From Candidatus Eiseniibacteriota bacterium (lineage in GTDB: Bacteria; Eisenbacteria; RBG-16-71-46; CAIMUX01), in contig JACKCR010000002.1 in the NCBI GenBank assembly GCA_020633975.1, forward strand, positions 1,922,001 to 1,986,000: DNA of 64,000 bases. The letters run 5' to 3'. Each line of letters starts with the position of its first letter. The stretch's first letter is position 1. Shown piece by piece: positions 8,093 through 15,654 of the stretch. The position numbers were made by a program, and so were the translations under genes. The notes beneath the pieces were generated by a model. The model had not been told where the DNA came from and made no database searches. It saw only the letters and a program-made list of their open reading frames with translations.

Positions 8093-9220
8093 TCAGTCGC
8101 GGAGATAGTGGCACGTGTATCCGTCCGGGTGCTTCTCCAGATAGTCCTGGTGGTAGCCCTCTGCGGGCCAGAACGAGCCCGCGGGGACGATCTCCGTGAC
8201 GATCGGCTTCTTCCACTTGCCGGATGCGTCCACGGCCTTCTTCACGCGCTCGGCCGTCTCCTTCTGCGCGTCGCTGTGGTAGAAGATCGCCGAGCGGTAC
8301 TGGCTTCCGACATCGTTGCCCTGGCGGTTCTTCGTCGTGGGATCGTGCATCCGAAAGAAGAACGCCAGGATGGCCTCGTAGCTCACCTGGTTCGGGTCGA
8401 ACGCGATCTGGATCGACTCCGCATGTCCGGTACTTCCCGTGCGGACGTCCTGATAGGTCGCGTTGTCCGTGTGCCCGCCGGTGTAGCCGACCTCCGTGTC
8501 GAGGACGCCAGGGATGTCCCGGATGAGGTCCTCCATTCCCCAGAAACAGCCACCTGCCAGCGTGGCGATCTCCCGATCCGCCGCCATCGTTCCATCTCCC
8601 ATGGTTGCCTTCATCGCCTTGGCGCTCCGCCCGAAGAGCGCGAGATACTCACCGTAGCCCTGGGACTCGAGGGAGTCCACGGGAATGAACCGTAGGGACG
8701 CCGAGTTGATGCAGTACCGAAGCCCTGTCGGCTGAGGGCCGTCATCGAAGACGTGCCCCAGATGAGAGTCGGCGTGAGCCGAACGAACTTCCGACCGGAC
8801 CATTCCGTGGGATCGGTCGATGTTGCTCACGACGTTCTCCTTGTCGAGGGGCTTCGTGAAGCTCGGCCACCCGGTTCCGGAGTCGAACTTGTCGACCGAC
8901 GAGAAGAGCGGTTCCCCCGAAACGACGTCGACGTAGATCCCTTCCTGGTGGTTGTTCCAGTAGTCGTTCTTGAAGGGGAGCTCGGTATCGCTCCTTTGGG
9001 TCACGCTGTACTCGAGCGGGGTCAGCCGCTCCCGGAGCGCTTGGTCGGACGGCTTCTCGTACTCCGACCAATCCTCCAGAGCTTGGGGAAGTCCACGGTC
9101 ATCCGCGGAGCCACTCGCGGTCGCGACGCCCCCGTTTGCCCAGCCGAAGCCGAGCCAGGCCACGACGACCAGACAGAGCGCGACGAGCGGTCCGATCCAG
9201 TTCGGCAGGTTGCGATCCAT
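8093..9220 (-). CDS. membrane-anchored methionine sulfoxide reductase, MsrB-MsrA fusion
   Basis: Repairs oxidised methionine of both stereochemistries, probably in the periplasm. One transmembrane segment (about residues 8-28) anchors the protein; then comes an MsrB domain (about 55-195) with SGTGWPSF and the catalytic Cys170 in RYCINSASL, then an MsrA domain (about 215-375) with catalytic Cys225 in GGCFWGMED and a C-terminal YTCHYL that can supply a resolving Cys. The usual MsrB zinc cysteines are replaced (VVSGEPLF and SGTGW where zinc forms have CxxC and SGCGW), so it is the zinc-free type. The order B then A is the reverse of the commoner A-B fusion. The ATG at 9220 is chosen because AGGAG lies seven bases upstream, inside the coding sequence implied by the ATG at 9238. 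Confidence 0.92.
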   Translation of the reverse strand: MDRNLPNWIGPLVALCLVVVAWLGFGWANGGVATASGSADDRGLPQALEDWSEYEKPSDQALRERLTPLEYSVTQRSDTELPFKNDYWNNHQEGIYVDVVSGEPLFSSVDKFDSGTGWPSFTKPLDKENVVSNIDRSHGMVRSEVRSAHADSHLGHVFDDGPQPTGLRYCINSASLRFIPVDSLESQGYGEYLALFGRSAKAMKATMGDGTMAADREIATLAGGCFWGMEDLIRDIPGVLDTEVGYTGGHTDNATYQDVRTGSTGHAESIQIAFDPNQVSYEAILAFFFRMHDPTTKNRQGNDVGSQYRSAIFYHSDAQKETAERVKKAVDASGKWKKPIVTEIVPAGSFWPAEGYHQDYLEKHPDGYTCHYLRD

Positions 9221-9362
9221 GTCGAAACTCCTCTCCATTCCCGGTGCGGGTCACCCGCCCGATACAAGGCCGAATTCGTGTGCCCCTAGGTACCCACACA
9301 CCCGGACCGCTGTGACCAGCCAGCGTATCGAGGTCGATGCGCCCACGTCATGAGTCGAGTCG

Positions 9363-9417
9363 GCGCATTCGGGGGGCGCACTCGGGCGGCTCATTCGGCG
9401 GGCGCATTCGGGGGGCG
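9363..9417. repeat. short degenerate 13-14 bp tandem repeat
   Basis: Four imperfect units of the form GCGCATTCGGGGG run head to tail between the msr promoter region and the kinase stop codon. No protein or known element explains them. Confidence 0.55.
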
Positions 9418-9474
9418 GCTCCCGGCCCAAAGCGCCCTCTTCCAGACCCTGAGGAGCCGCAGGTCGGGAGGGAG

Positions 9475-12400
9475 TTACAGCTGCACCGGGGAAGCTTCCA
9501 TCCGACGGACGACCTCCTCCACGAGGTGGGCGGCGGAGACTGGCTTCACGAGGTAGCCGTCCATCCCGGCTTCTTCGCAGCGAGCCCGGTCCTGGGGCTG
9601 CCCGTGGGCGGTGAGAGCCACAATCGGAATCCGACCGGCCTCCCCGGGCTCGCGCCGGATCCGCCGCGTGGCCTCGTAGCCATCCACCTCGGGCATCTGG
9701 CAGTCCATCAGGACCACATCGAACGTCTCGGTGAGGACCCGGTCGATCGCCCCTTGCCCGTCACCAACGACGACGACCTCGAACCCATTCCGTTCGAGAG
9801 CGGACGCCGCGAGATTCTGGATCAGACGATCGTCCTCGGCGAGAAGGACCCGCCCGCGACGAGGGGACGAGACCGAGGACGAGCCTTCGCCCGAACCGCC
9901 GTTGGGCGACGCAGCCCCGTTCCCGTTTCGCAGTGTTCGTTCGGACGACGGCAGGGCATCCGCGCTCTCGACCGAAGCGTCGAGATGTAGAGGCAACTCT
10001 TCGCCCCCCCGGGTCTCCGGATGCGGAATCCGCTTCCCCTCGGGAGACCGTGCGAAGAACTTGAACCGCGGCGTGGCACTCTCAGCTCCTGGCGCCGCAC
10101 CCCACATCCGGCCCCGCCCACCTGCAGTGCCGTCCTGGACCATGACCGGTAGGGCGACCCGGAACGTCGAGCCCCGCCCCACCTCGCTCTCCACAGTGAT
10201 CGTTCCGTCCAGAAGCTCGACCAGGTGCCGACAGATGGAAAGACCGAGTCCAGTCCCACCGTGACGCCTGTTCGAGGAAGGATCGGCCTGGACGAACGGC
10301 TCGAAGACCGCGTCGAGAAGCTCCGACGGAATCCCGATTCCCGTGTCCGAAACCTCGATCCGCAGGCAGTCGGGTTCGTTCGGATCGAACGTGAGCCTCA
10401 CCCGGACTTCCCCCTCCGGCGTGAACTTCGTTGCATTGGACACGAGGTTGAACAGGATCTGCTGGATCCGCACGGGATCGGAGAAGACGACACGCGGGAC
10501 GCTAGTATCGACCACCATCGTGATCCGAGGGTCAGGGCTGTCTCGTCGCCCCACCACGACGCGTGCCAGATTCTCGAGGAGCAGCCGTGGCTCGAACGGG
10601 AGACGAGATATCTTCATCCGCCCGGACTCGATCCGCGAGAGATCGAGCATGTCGTCGACGAGCCGAAGCAAGTGCTCGACCGAGTTGCAGGACGAGTAGA
10701 CGAGGTCCCGCTGATCGGCGGTCAGATCCTCCTCGAGAAGAACTTCGTTGATCCCGAAGATCCCCGCGACCGGAGTGCGGAGTTCATGACTGATCGTTGC
10801 AAGGAAGGCGCTCTTCGCCTCGGTCGCATTGACCGCGTCCGCGCGTGCCGTCTCCAGCTGCTCCACCGTCTCCGCCAACTCCTTGGTCCGCGAACGAACC
10901 TCCGCTTCGAGCATCCGGACCCGAAGTCGGTTCAGTAGCGTACCGAGTCCGATGAGTAGCGCGGAAAGCCCGAGGGCGACCAATCCACGGAACCAGGGGT
11001 TCATGTGCCAAGGGGGCCGGATCGAGAACACGAACGGATCACTCACGCCCGCCCGGCCCGAAACGTCGCGGGCGCGCACCTGGAACGAGAACCTTCCGGG
11101 CGGAAGGCTCGTGTAGTCGCGCCAAGTCTCGGTCGTCCAAGGTCCCCACTCCTCGTCCAGGCCGACGAGTCTCGTGCTGTAGACCGTCGTGCCAGGCCGG
11201 GCCCAGCTCGAGGTGACGAACTCGAATCGAAGTCCAGCGTGATCGGGACCTATCTCGGGATGCATCTCTCGGAGTGAGCCCTCGCCTCCGAAGAGAAGTG
11301 AGTCGCCGGCGGTAACCGAGCGGAGATTCACGAGCATGTCCGGTGGTTCCGAGGCAACAGCTCCGCGATGTAGGAAGAGACCATCGTCTCGCCCGATCCA
11401 GAGACGGCCGTGATCGTCGACGTGAAGGAAACCGCCTCCTCGGGGCGGTAGACAGCCCGTGGGCGTCCGGTCGATCGTTGGGCGGCCGTCCACACGGCGC
11501 ACGGCGAGAAGTTCATCGTCTGCCACGATCCAGACCACACCACTCCCGTCCTCGGCGATGTCGCGGATCGGCTGATCGCTGACCTCACCGGAAGGATCGA
11601 GGAAGTCACACACGACGAAACGCCCGCCGGCAGTGTCGGGCTCGAAGCGGAAGAGCCCACGAGACGTCCCGGCGAGGATCCGGTCGCGCACGCGGAACAC
11701 ACGCGTGATCCCCGGCGGGATCCCCTCAGCCTCACCAAACACCTCGACCTGATGGGAGCCGTCGGAATCGAACGAGATCCGACGCACACCGTCCCCTTGG
11801 GTGCTCGCGAACACAGACCCATCGCCGGCTTCCACCGCCGTGAGTACGTTGAGGCCGATGTCCACCGAATCGACAGGAGTCCATCCGAGCGGGCCACGTT
11901 CGAGAACGAAGAGACCATCGTTCCGCCCGGCCACGACTCTCCCCGGCTGACTCCTCAGCGGAGCTAGACAGAAGACGGTCTGACTCGCGCCGAACGGGTG
12001 CGCGACTCCATCTTCGATCGTCGCCAGCCCACCGCTCGTCCCGACGAGAAGTTCCTCGCCAACCCGTTCGATGTCCCAACACGCGCCGATGGATTGGAGC
12101 TGGAACTGCTCGTCCCCTTTGTCGAGCGTCCAGAGCCCGTGAGAGCCGGCGACGAGGAGGCGTTCGTCGGTCACGAGCAGATCGAGAAGCCCACCGCGAA
12201 GCCGGTTGTGGGATTCCCAAGTCAGGAACGGACCTCCGACTTCGATCCTGGCGATGCCCGAGTCGAGCGCCGCCCAGAGTGCACCTTCTCGGTCGAGGTA
12301 CAAGCCGAGGACGATGTCGTCGGGGAACCCCACGTCCGTGTCCAGGTGGGACGTGATGTGTCCCTCGAAGTCGACGAACAGGACCCCGGCGCCGAGCGTT

Positions 12401-13449
12401 CCGATCGCATACCCATCGGAAAGGCGTGCCAGCGAGTACGCTGCGTATCGCTCGATCGCGCTCTGGAGGACGGGGGAGCCGAATCGCGAGAGACGTCCCT
12501 CGGATGTACGCCGAAACAGTCCGCGGTTCGAGGCGACCAGGATTCCGCGATCGGGTAGCTGCACGAGGGCGTAGGTGACGAACCCTTGCTCGGGTTCCAG
12601 CAGCCGCGGTCCGTCGCGCTCGAGCCGCTCCCGATGTACCTCGCCCGACGAGTTCGCGACGTAGAGGTTCGCGTTCCCGTCGGCGAAGTAGACAGTGTTC
12701 TCGATCGAGGCCGCTCTCCCGAAGCCGGCGGAGCCCGCGATGTGCGCGGCCATGACACTGCCTGGAGCCTCGCGAGAATCGAAAAAGGCCGCGCGATCCG
12801 CCTGGATCCAGACGCCGCCCGAGGTGCAGTTCACGGACCAGAACTCGCCGAACTCGACATCGCTGGGCAGCCGGTCGGCGACGGAGACGAACTGGGTCCG
12901 CCCGGACTCGTCCGGAGCCAGGTACCCGACGTCCTTGCCTCCCGCCACCCATACCGTGCCATCGGCGGCGACATCGAGGGCACGGACGGGCTGCTGGCGA
13001 GGGAGCTGGTGCCGTCGCCATTCGACGCCGTCGAACTCGAGGAAGCCCGTGGTGTTGCCGATCCAGATCCGCCCAGTCGGGTCCTGTTTCACCACCCAGC
13101 TCTGAGGAGAGGCCCCGTGGTCGAGCTCGGAATAGGCCTCGAAGAGATAACGAGATCCGGGAATGACCGGACCCGTGGGGGTGCCGCACGCGCCATCCGA
13201 GAGTCCGAGGACGGCGGGGGCCTCCGCGGGGAGGGTCTCTGCCCCGGAGGGAAGGGTCTCCGCCCCGGAGGGGAGGGGATCTGCCCCAGAGGGAAGGGTC
13301 TCCGCCCCGGAGGGGAGGGGATCTGCCCCCGAGGTCGAAACGTACAGGCCGAGCAGTATCACACCCAGGGAGACGAAGAGTCGTCCCAAAGCTACATGCG
13401 CCCTGTCGGGCCGACCCCGCGGCGATAGCGTCGGTTCCAGATGAGGCAA
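9475..13449 (-). CDS. hybrid two-component sensor kinase with beta-propeller sensor (HTCS-like)
   Basis: About 1324 residues. Order: a basic N-terminus and signal-anchor (LFVSLGVILLGLYV), a 7-residue tandem repeat (GADPLPS/GAETLPS), a periplasmic two-bladed Reg_prop-type propeller region (about 75-740), a Y_Y_Y-like Ig domain (about 750-825), a transmembrane helix (about 830-850), a HisKA domain with phospho-acceptor His888 in ISHELRTP, an HATPase domain with NLVSNATKF, DTGIGIP and GTGLGLS, a variable linker, and a receiver domain with Asp1249 in LMDCQMP and the KP motif. There is no C-terminal AraC helix-turn-helix as in Bacteroides HTCS, so output goes to a separate protein. Start: no ATG is available outside guaA; the TTG at 13449 has GGGAG seven bases upstream and gives a clean signal peptide; the TTG at 13389 is a weaker choice. 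Confidence 0.88.
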   Translation of the reverse strand: MPHLEPTLSPRGRPDRAHVALGRLFVSLGVILLGLYVSTSGADPLPSGAETLPSGADPLPSGAETLPSGAETLPAEAPAVLGLSDGACGTPTGPVIPGSRYLFEAYSELDHGASPQSWVVKQDPTGRIWIGNTTGFLEFDGVEWRRHQLPRQQPVRALDVAADGTVWVAGGKDVGYLAPDESGRTQFVSVADRLPSDVEFGEFWSVNCTSGGVWIQADRAAFFDSREAPGSVMAAHIAGSAGFGRAASIENTVYFADGNANLYVANSSGEVHRERLERDGPRLLEPEQGFVTYALVQLPDRGILVASNRGLFRRTSEGRLSRFGSPVLQSAIERYAAYSLARLSDGYAIGTLGAGVLFVDFEGHITSHLDTDVGFPDDIVLGLYLDREGALWAALDSGIARIEVGGPFLTWESHNRLRGGLLDLLVTDERLLVAGSHGLWTLDKGDEQFQLQSIGACWDIERVGEELLVGTSGGLATIEDGVAHPFGASQTVFCLAPLRSQPGRVVAGRNDGLFVLERGPLGWTPVDSVDIGLNVLTAVEAGDGSVFASTQGDGVRRISFDSDGSHQVEVFGEAEGIPPGITRVFRVRDRILAGTSRGLFRFEPDTAGGRFVVCDFLDPSGEVSDQPIRDIAEDGSGVVWIVADDELLAVRRVDGRPTIDRTPTGCLPPRGGGFLHVDDHGRLWIGRDDGLFLHRGAVASEPPDMLVNLRSVTAGDSLLFGGEGSLREMHPEIGPDHAGLRFEFVTSSWARPGTTVYSTRLVGLDEEWGPWTTETWRDYTSLPPGRFSFQVRARDVSGRAGVSDPFVFSIRPPWHMNPWFRGLVALGLSALLIGLGTLLNRLRVRMLEAEVRSRTKELAETVEQLETARADAVNATEAKSAFLATISHELRTPVAGIFGINEVLLEEDLTADQRDLVYSSCNSVEHLLRLVDDMLDLSRIESGRMKISRLPFEPRLLLENLARVVVGRRDSPDPRITMVVDTSVPRVVFSDPVRIQQILFNLVSNATKFTPEGEVRVRLTFDPNEPDCLRIEVSDTGIGIPSELLDAVFEPFVQADPSSNRRHGGTGLGLSICRHLVELLDGTITVESEVGRGSTFRVALPVMVQDGTAGGRGRMWGAAPGAESATPRFKFFARSPEGKRIPHPETRGGEELPLHLDASVESADALPSSERTLRNGNGAASPNGGSGEGSSSVSSPRRGRVLLAEDDRLIQNLAASALERNGFEVVVVGDGQGAIDRVLTETFDVVLMDCQMPEVDGYEATRRIRREPGEAGRIPIVALTAHGQPQDRARCEEAGMDGYLVKPVSAAHLVEEVVRRMEASPVQL
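13225..13329 (-). repeat. five 21-bp units encoding a 7-residue repeat in the kinase N-terminus
   Basis: Five in-frame 21-base units encode GADPLPS or GAETLPS directly after the signal-anchor, ending in a diverged GAETLPA copy. Unit number could change by slippage without a frameshift, altering only the tether length before the sensor. Confidence 0.8.
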
Positions 13450-13525
13450 ACGTCTGACTCCCGGCGTTGGTCCCGGGCCAAAGATGCGGTTGTCATTCTG
13501 CCACGCCGAGGCGGCCGGACTCCAG

Positions 13526-13554
13526 ATGACATGTTCCGGATGGAGGCGTATATT
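13526..13554 (+). promoter_or_regulatory. guaA promoter, apparently giving a leaderless mRNA
   Basis: ATGACA (13526-13531, five of six to the -35 consensus), a 17-base spacer and TATATT (13549-13554, five of six to -10). Six bases separate the -10 from the guaA ATG, so the predicted first transcribed base is the A of the start codon. No ribosome site lies at normal distance; the only GGAGG (13542-13546) is 14 bases away and overlaps the promoter. Confidence 0.65.
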
Positions 13555-13560
13555 CCCGCA

Positions 13561-15402
13561 ATGAAAGTCCACGATACGATTGCCGTCCTCGACTTCGGTG
13601 GGCAATACGTCCACCTCATCGCCACCAAGATCCGCGCGCTCGGCGTCTACGCAGAGATCCGCGACCCAGACGATCCCGTCGACTCCTTCCGGCAGTACAA
13701 GGGGATCATCCTCTCGGGCAGCCCGGCCCTCAGTGCATTCGATGACGAGGAGCAGTGGAGCCGCGGGGTGATGGACCTCGGCATCCCGGTCCTCGGCTTC
13801 TGCTTCGGGCACCAGGAGATCGCCAAGTACTCGGGCGGCAAGATCGAGCACACCGCGAGGGAATATGGCGAGGCCACCCTTCGCCGGGTGAACGACTCTC
13901 CCCTCCTCGAGGGGCTGTCGGACGACGAGATCGTGTGGATGAGCCACGGTGACTCTGTCACCGTTCTGCCCGAAGGGTTCGTCGAGCTCGGCTACTCGAG
14001 CGGCGGTGTCGACGAAGCACACAACCATCGGAACGCGGCGATCGCGTGCGAGAGCAAGCGGCAGTACGGCCTGCAGTTCCACCCCGAAGTCGACGACACG
14101 CCGTGCGGCGTACGACTCCTCGAGAACTTCGTCCTCGGCATCTGCGGCGCGAAGGCCGACTGGCACGTCGGAGATCAGATCGAAGAGCGGGCCGCTGCGA
14201 TCCGGAAGGAGGTGGGCGACCGACACGTCGTACTCCTCGCCTCGGGCGGAGTCGACTCCACCGTGGCCGCACTCCTCTTCCAGCACGCACTCGGCGCAGA
14301 CCGCGTCCGTCTCGTTCATATCGACAGCGGGCTCATGAGGAAGGACGAGAGTGCCCAAGTGGCCGAGAAGTACGGTCAACTCGGCCTCGGGCCCAGCCTC
14401 ACCGTTGTGAAGGCAGAGAGCGAGTTCCTCGGAGCCCTCGAAGGGCTCGTCGACCCGGAGGCCAAGCGCAAGGCGATCGGCGATACCTTCATCGCCGTCT
14501 TCGAACGCGAAGCGCGACGACTCGACATGGAACACGCGATGCTCGGCCAGGGCACGATCTATCCCGACACGATCGAGACGGGTGGGTCGAAGCGAGCGGA
14601 CACGATCAAGACTCATCACAACCGCGTTCCGCTCGTCCAGGAGATGATCGCAGCCGGACGCGTGAGCGAACCGCTTGCGGATCTATACAAGGTGGAGGTC
14701 CGCGAACTCGGACGCGCCCTCGGCCTCGACCCGGAGAGCATCGATCGTCATCCGTTCCCCGGCCCGGGTCTCGGCATCCGCGTCGCCTGTGCCGACGCAG
14801 AGGAGAAGTGGGACCGCGAAGGGATCCAGTCCGCGCTCGACGCTGAGCTCGCAGACAGTCCTCTTCGAGGACTCGCCCTGCCGATCAAGTCCGTCGGTGT
14901 GAAGGCGGACCTCCGTAGCTACGAACATCCGGTACTGCTCTTCCCGGCGGAATCGGGCGCGGCCCGACCGAACTGGGAGTCGCTCCACAGGCGGGCGACG
15001 TCACTGGCGAAGAAGGTGCAAGGGATCAACCGCTGCCTCTATCTCCTCAGCGAAGGTAGACCGAGCACGGCCACCATCCGAAGCGCCACCGTGACGAAGG
15101 ATCGCGTCGCCCTGCTCCAGCAACTCGACTGGATCGTGATGGACGCACTCGAGCGACACGGACTCATGAAGACGGTCTGGCAGTGTCCGACCGTGATCGT
15201 CCCCGTCGCGCTCGACGGTAAGGGTCGCGAGATGGTCGTCATCCGGCCGGTGCTCTCGGAACGCGCCATGACGGCACGACCGGCTCCCCTTCCCGATGAC
15301 TGCGTCCGCGAGCTCCTCGCGGGCCTCGGGACCTACGCCGAGGTGTGCGGGATCGCAATCGACGTGACGTCCAAGCCGCCGTCGACGATCGAGTGGGAGT
15401 AG
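13561..15402 (+). CDS. guaA: GMP synthase (glutamine-hydrolysing)
   Basis: Converts XMP to GMP using ATP and glutamine. Residues about 7-200 are a class I glutamine amidotransferase with the nucleophile Cys81 in GFCFGHQE and the His/Glu of LQFHPE; residues about 225-400 are the ATP pyrophosphatase domain with the P-loop ASGGVDST (about 227-234); the C-terminal dimerisation and XMP-binding part ends in the typical PPSTIEWE. At 613 residues it is longer than the 525-residue E. coli form, because the dimerisation region carries an insertion (about 420-520). The start at 13561 aligns with the first beta strand of the family (AVLDFGGQY); ATGs at 13531 and 13540 would add 10 and 7 residues and lie within the promoter. 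Followed by a bidirectional terminator. Confidence 0.96.
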   Translation: MKVHDTIAVLDFGGQYVHLIATKIRALGVYAEIRDPDDPVDSFRQYKGIILSGSPALSAFDDEEQWSRGVMDLGIPVLGFCFGHQEIAKYSGGKIEHTAREYGEATLRRVNDSPLLEGLSDDEIVWMSHGDSVTVLPEGFVELGYSSGGVDEAHNHRNAAIACESKRQYGLQFHPEVDDTPCGVRLLENFVLGICGAKADWHVGDQIEERAAAIRKEVGDRHVVLLASGGVDSTVAALLFQHALGADRVRLVHIDSGLMRKDESAQVAEKYGQLGLGPSLTVVKAESEFLGALEGLVDPEAKRKAIGDTFIAVFEREARRLDMEHAMLGQGTIYPDTIETGGSKRADTIKTHHNRVPLVQEMIAAGRVSEPLADLYKVEVRELGRALGLDPESIDRHPFPGPGLGIRVACADAEEKWDREGIQSALDAELADSPLRGLALPIKSVGVKADLRSYEHPVLLFPAESGAARPNWESLHRRATSLAKKVQGINRCLYLLSEGRPSTATIRSATVTKDRVALLQQLDWIVMDALERHGLMKTVWQCPTVIVPVALDGKGREMVVIRPVLSERAMTARPAPLPDDCVRELLAGLGTYAEVCGIAIDVTSKPPSTIEWE

Positions 15403-15513
15403 AGGGCGTTCGGACGAACGAAGGCGCCTGACTTCCGGTCAATCCGGACGACCGTGCTCGGATCGGGATCGTTGGTCGTCGGACTGGGAACTCCCCCTCC
15501 ACGCGCGAGATGA

Positions 15514-15559
15514 GAAACGAAAGAGCCGCCCACTTCGGTGTGGGCGGCTCTCTCGTTTC
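15514..15559. terminator. bidirectional terminator between guaA and the peptidase gene
   Basis: GAGCCGCCCAC (15523-15533) and GTGGGCGGCTC (15540-15550) form a perfect 11-pair stem on a TTCGGT loop, extended by GAAACGA with TCGTTTC further out. Both strands give an interrupted U-tract (TCTCGTTTC on plus, CTTTCGTTTC on minus). Confidence 0.85.
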
Positions 15560-15606
15560 GTAGTGCGTGTGAAGACCGATGCGCTTCGCCCGCGCGGGGC
15601 TTCGCA

Positions 15607-15633
15607 CTCGACCGCGCGAACTGCGCGGCCGAG
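15607..15633 (-). terminator. GC-rich hairpin just past the peptidase stop
   Basis: CTCG and CCGCGC (15607-15617) pair with GCGCGG and CGAG (15623-15633) across a one-base mismatch and a five-base loop. It lies 21 bases after the stop of the minus-strand gene and ahead of the main terminator, so the pair acts in tandem. Confidence 0.5.
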
Positions 15634-15654
15634 TTCGGGCCTAGCGCATGGTCC

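Noticed and set aside
13450-14619. Possible N-terminal extension of the hybrid kinase by 390 residues
   Set aside because: The frame is open on the minus strand only because it lies antisense to guaA; the translation has no domain, no ribosome site, and would remove the signal peptide from the N-terminus.
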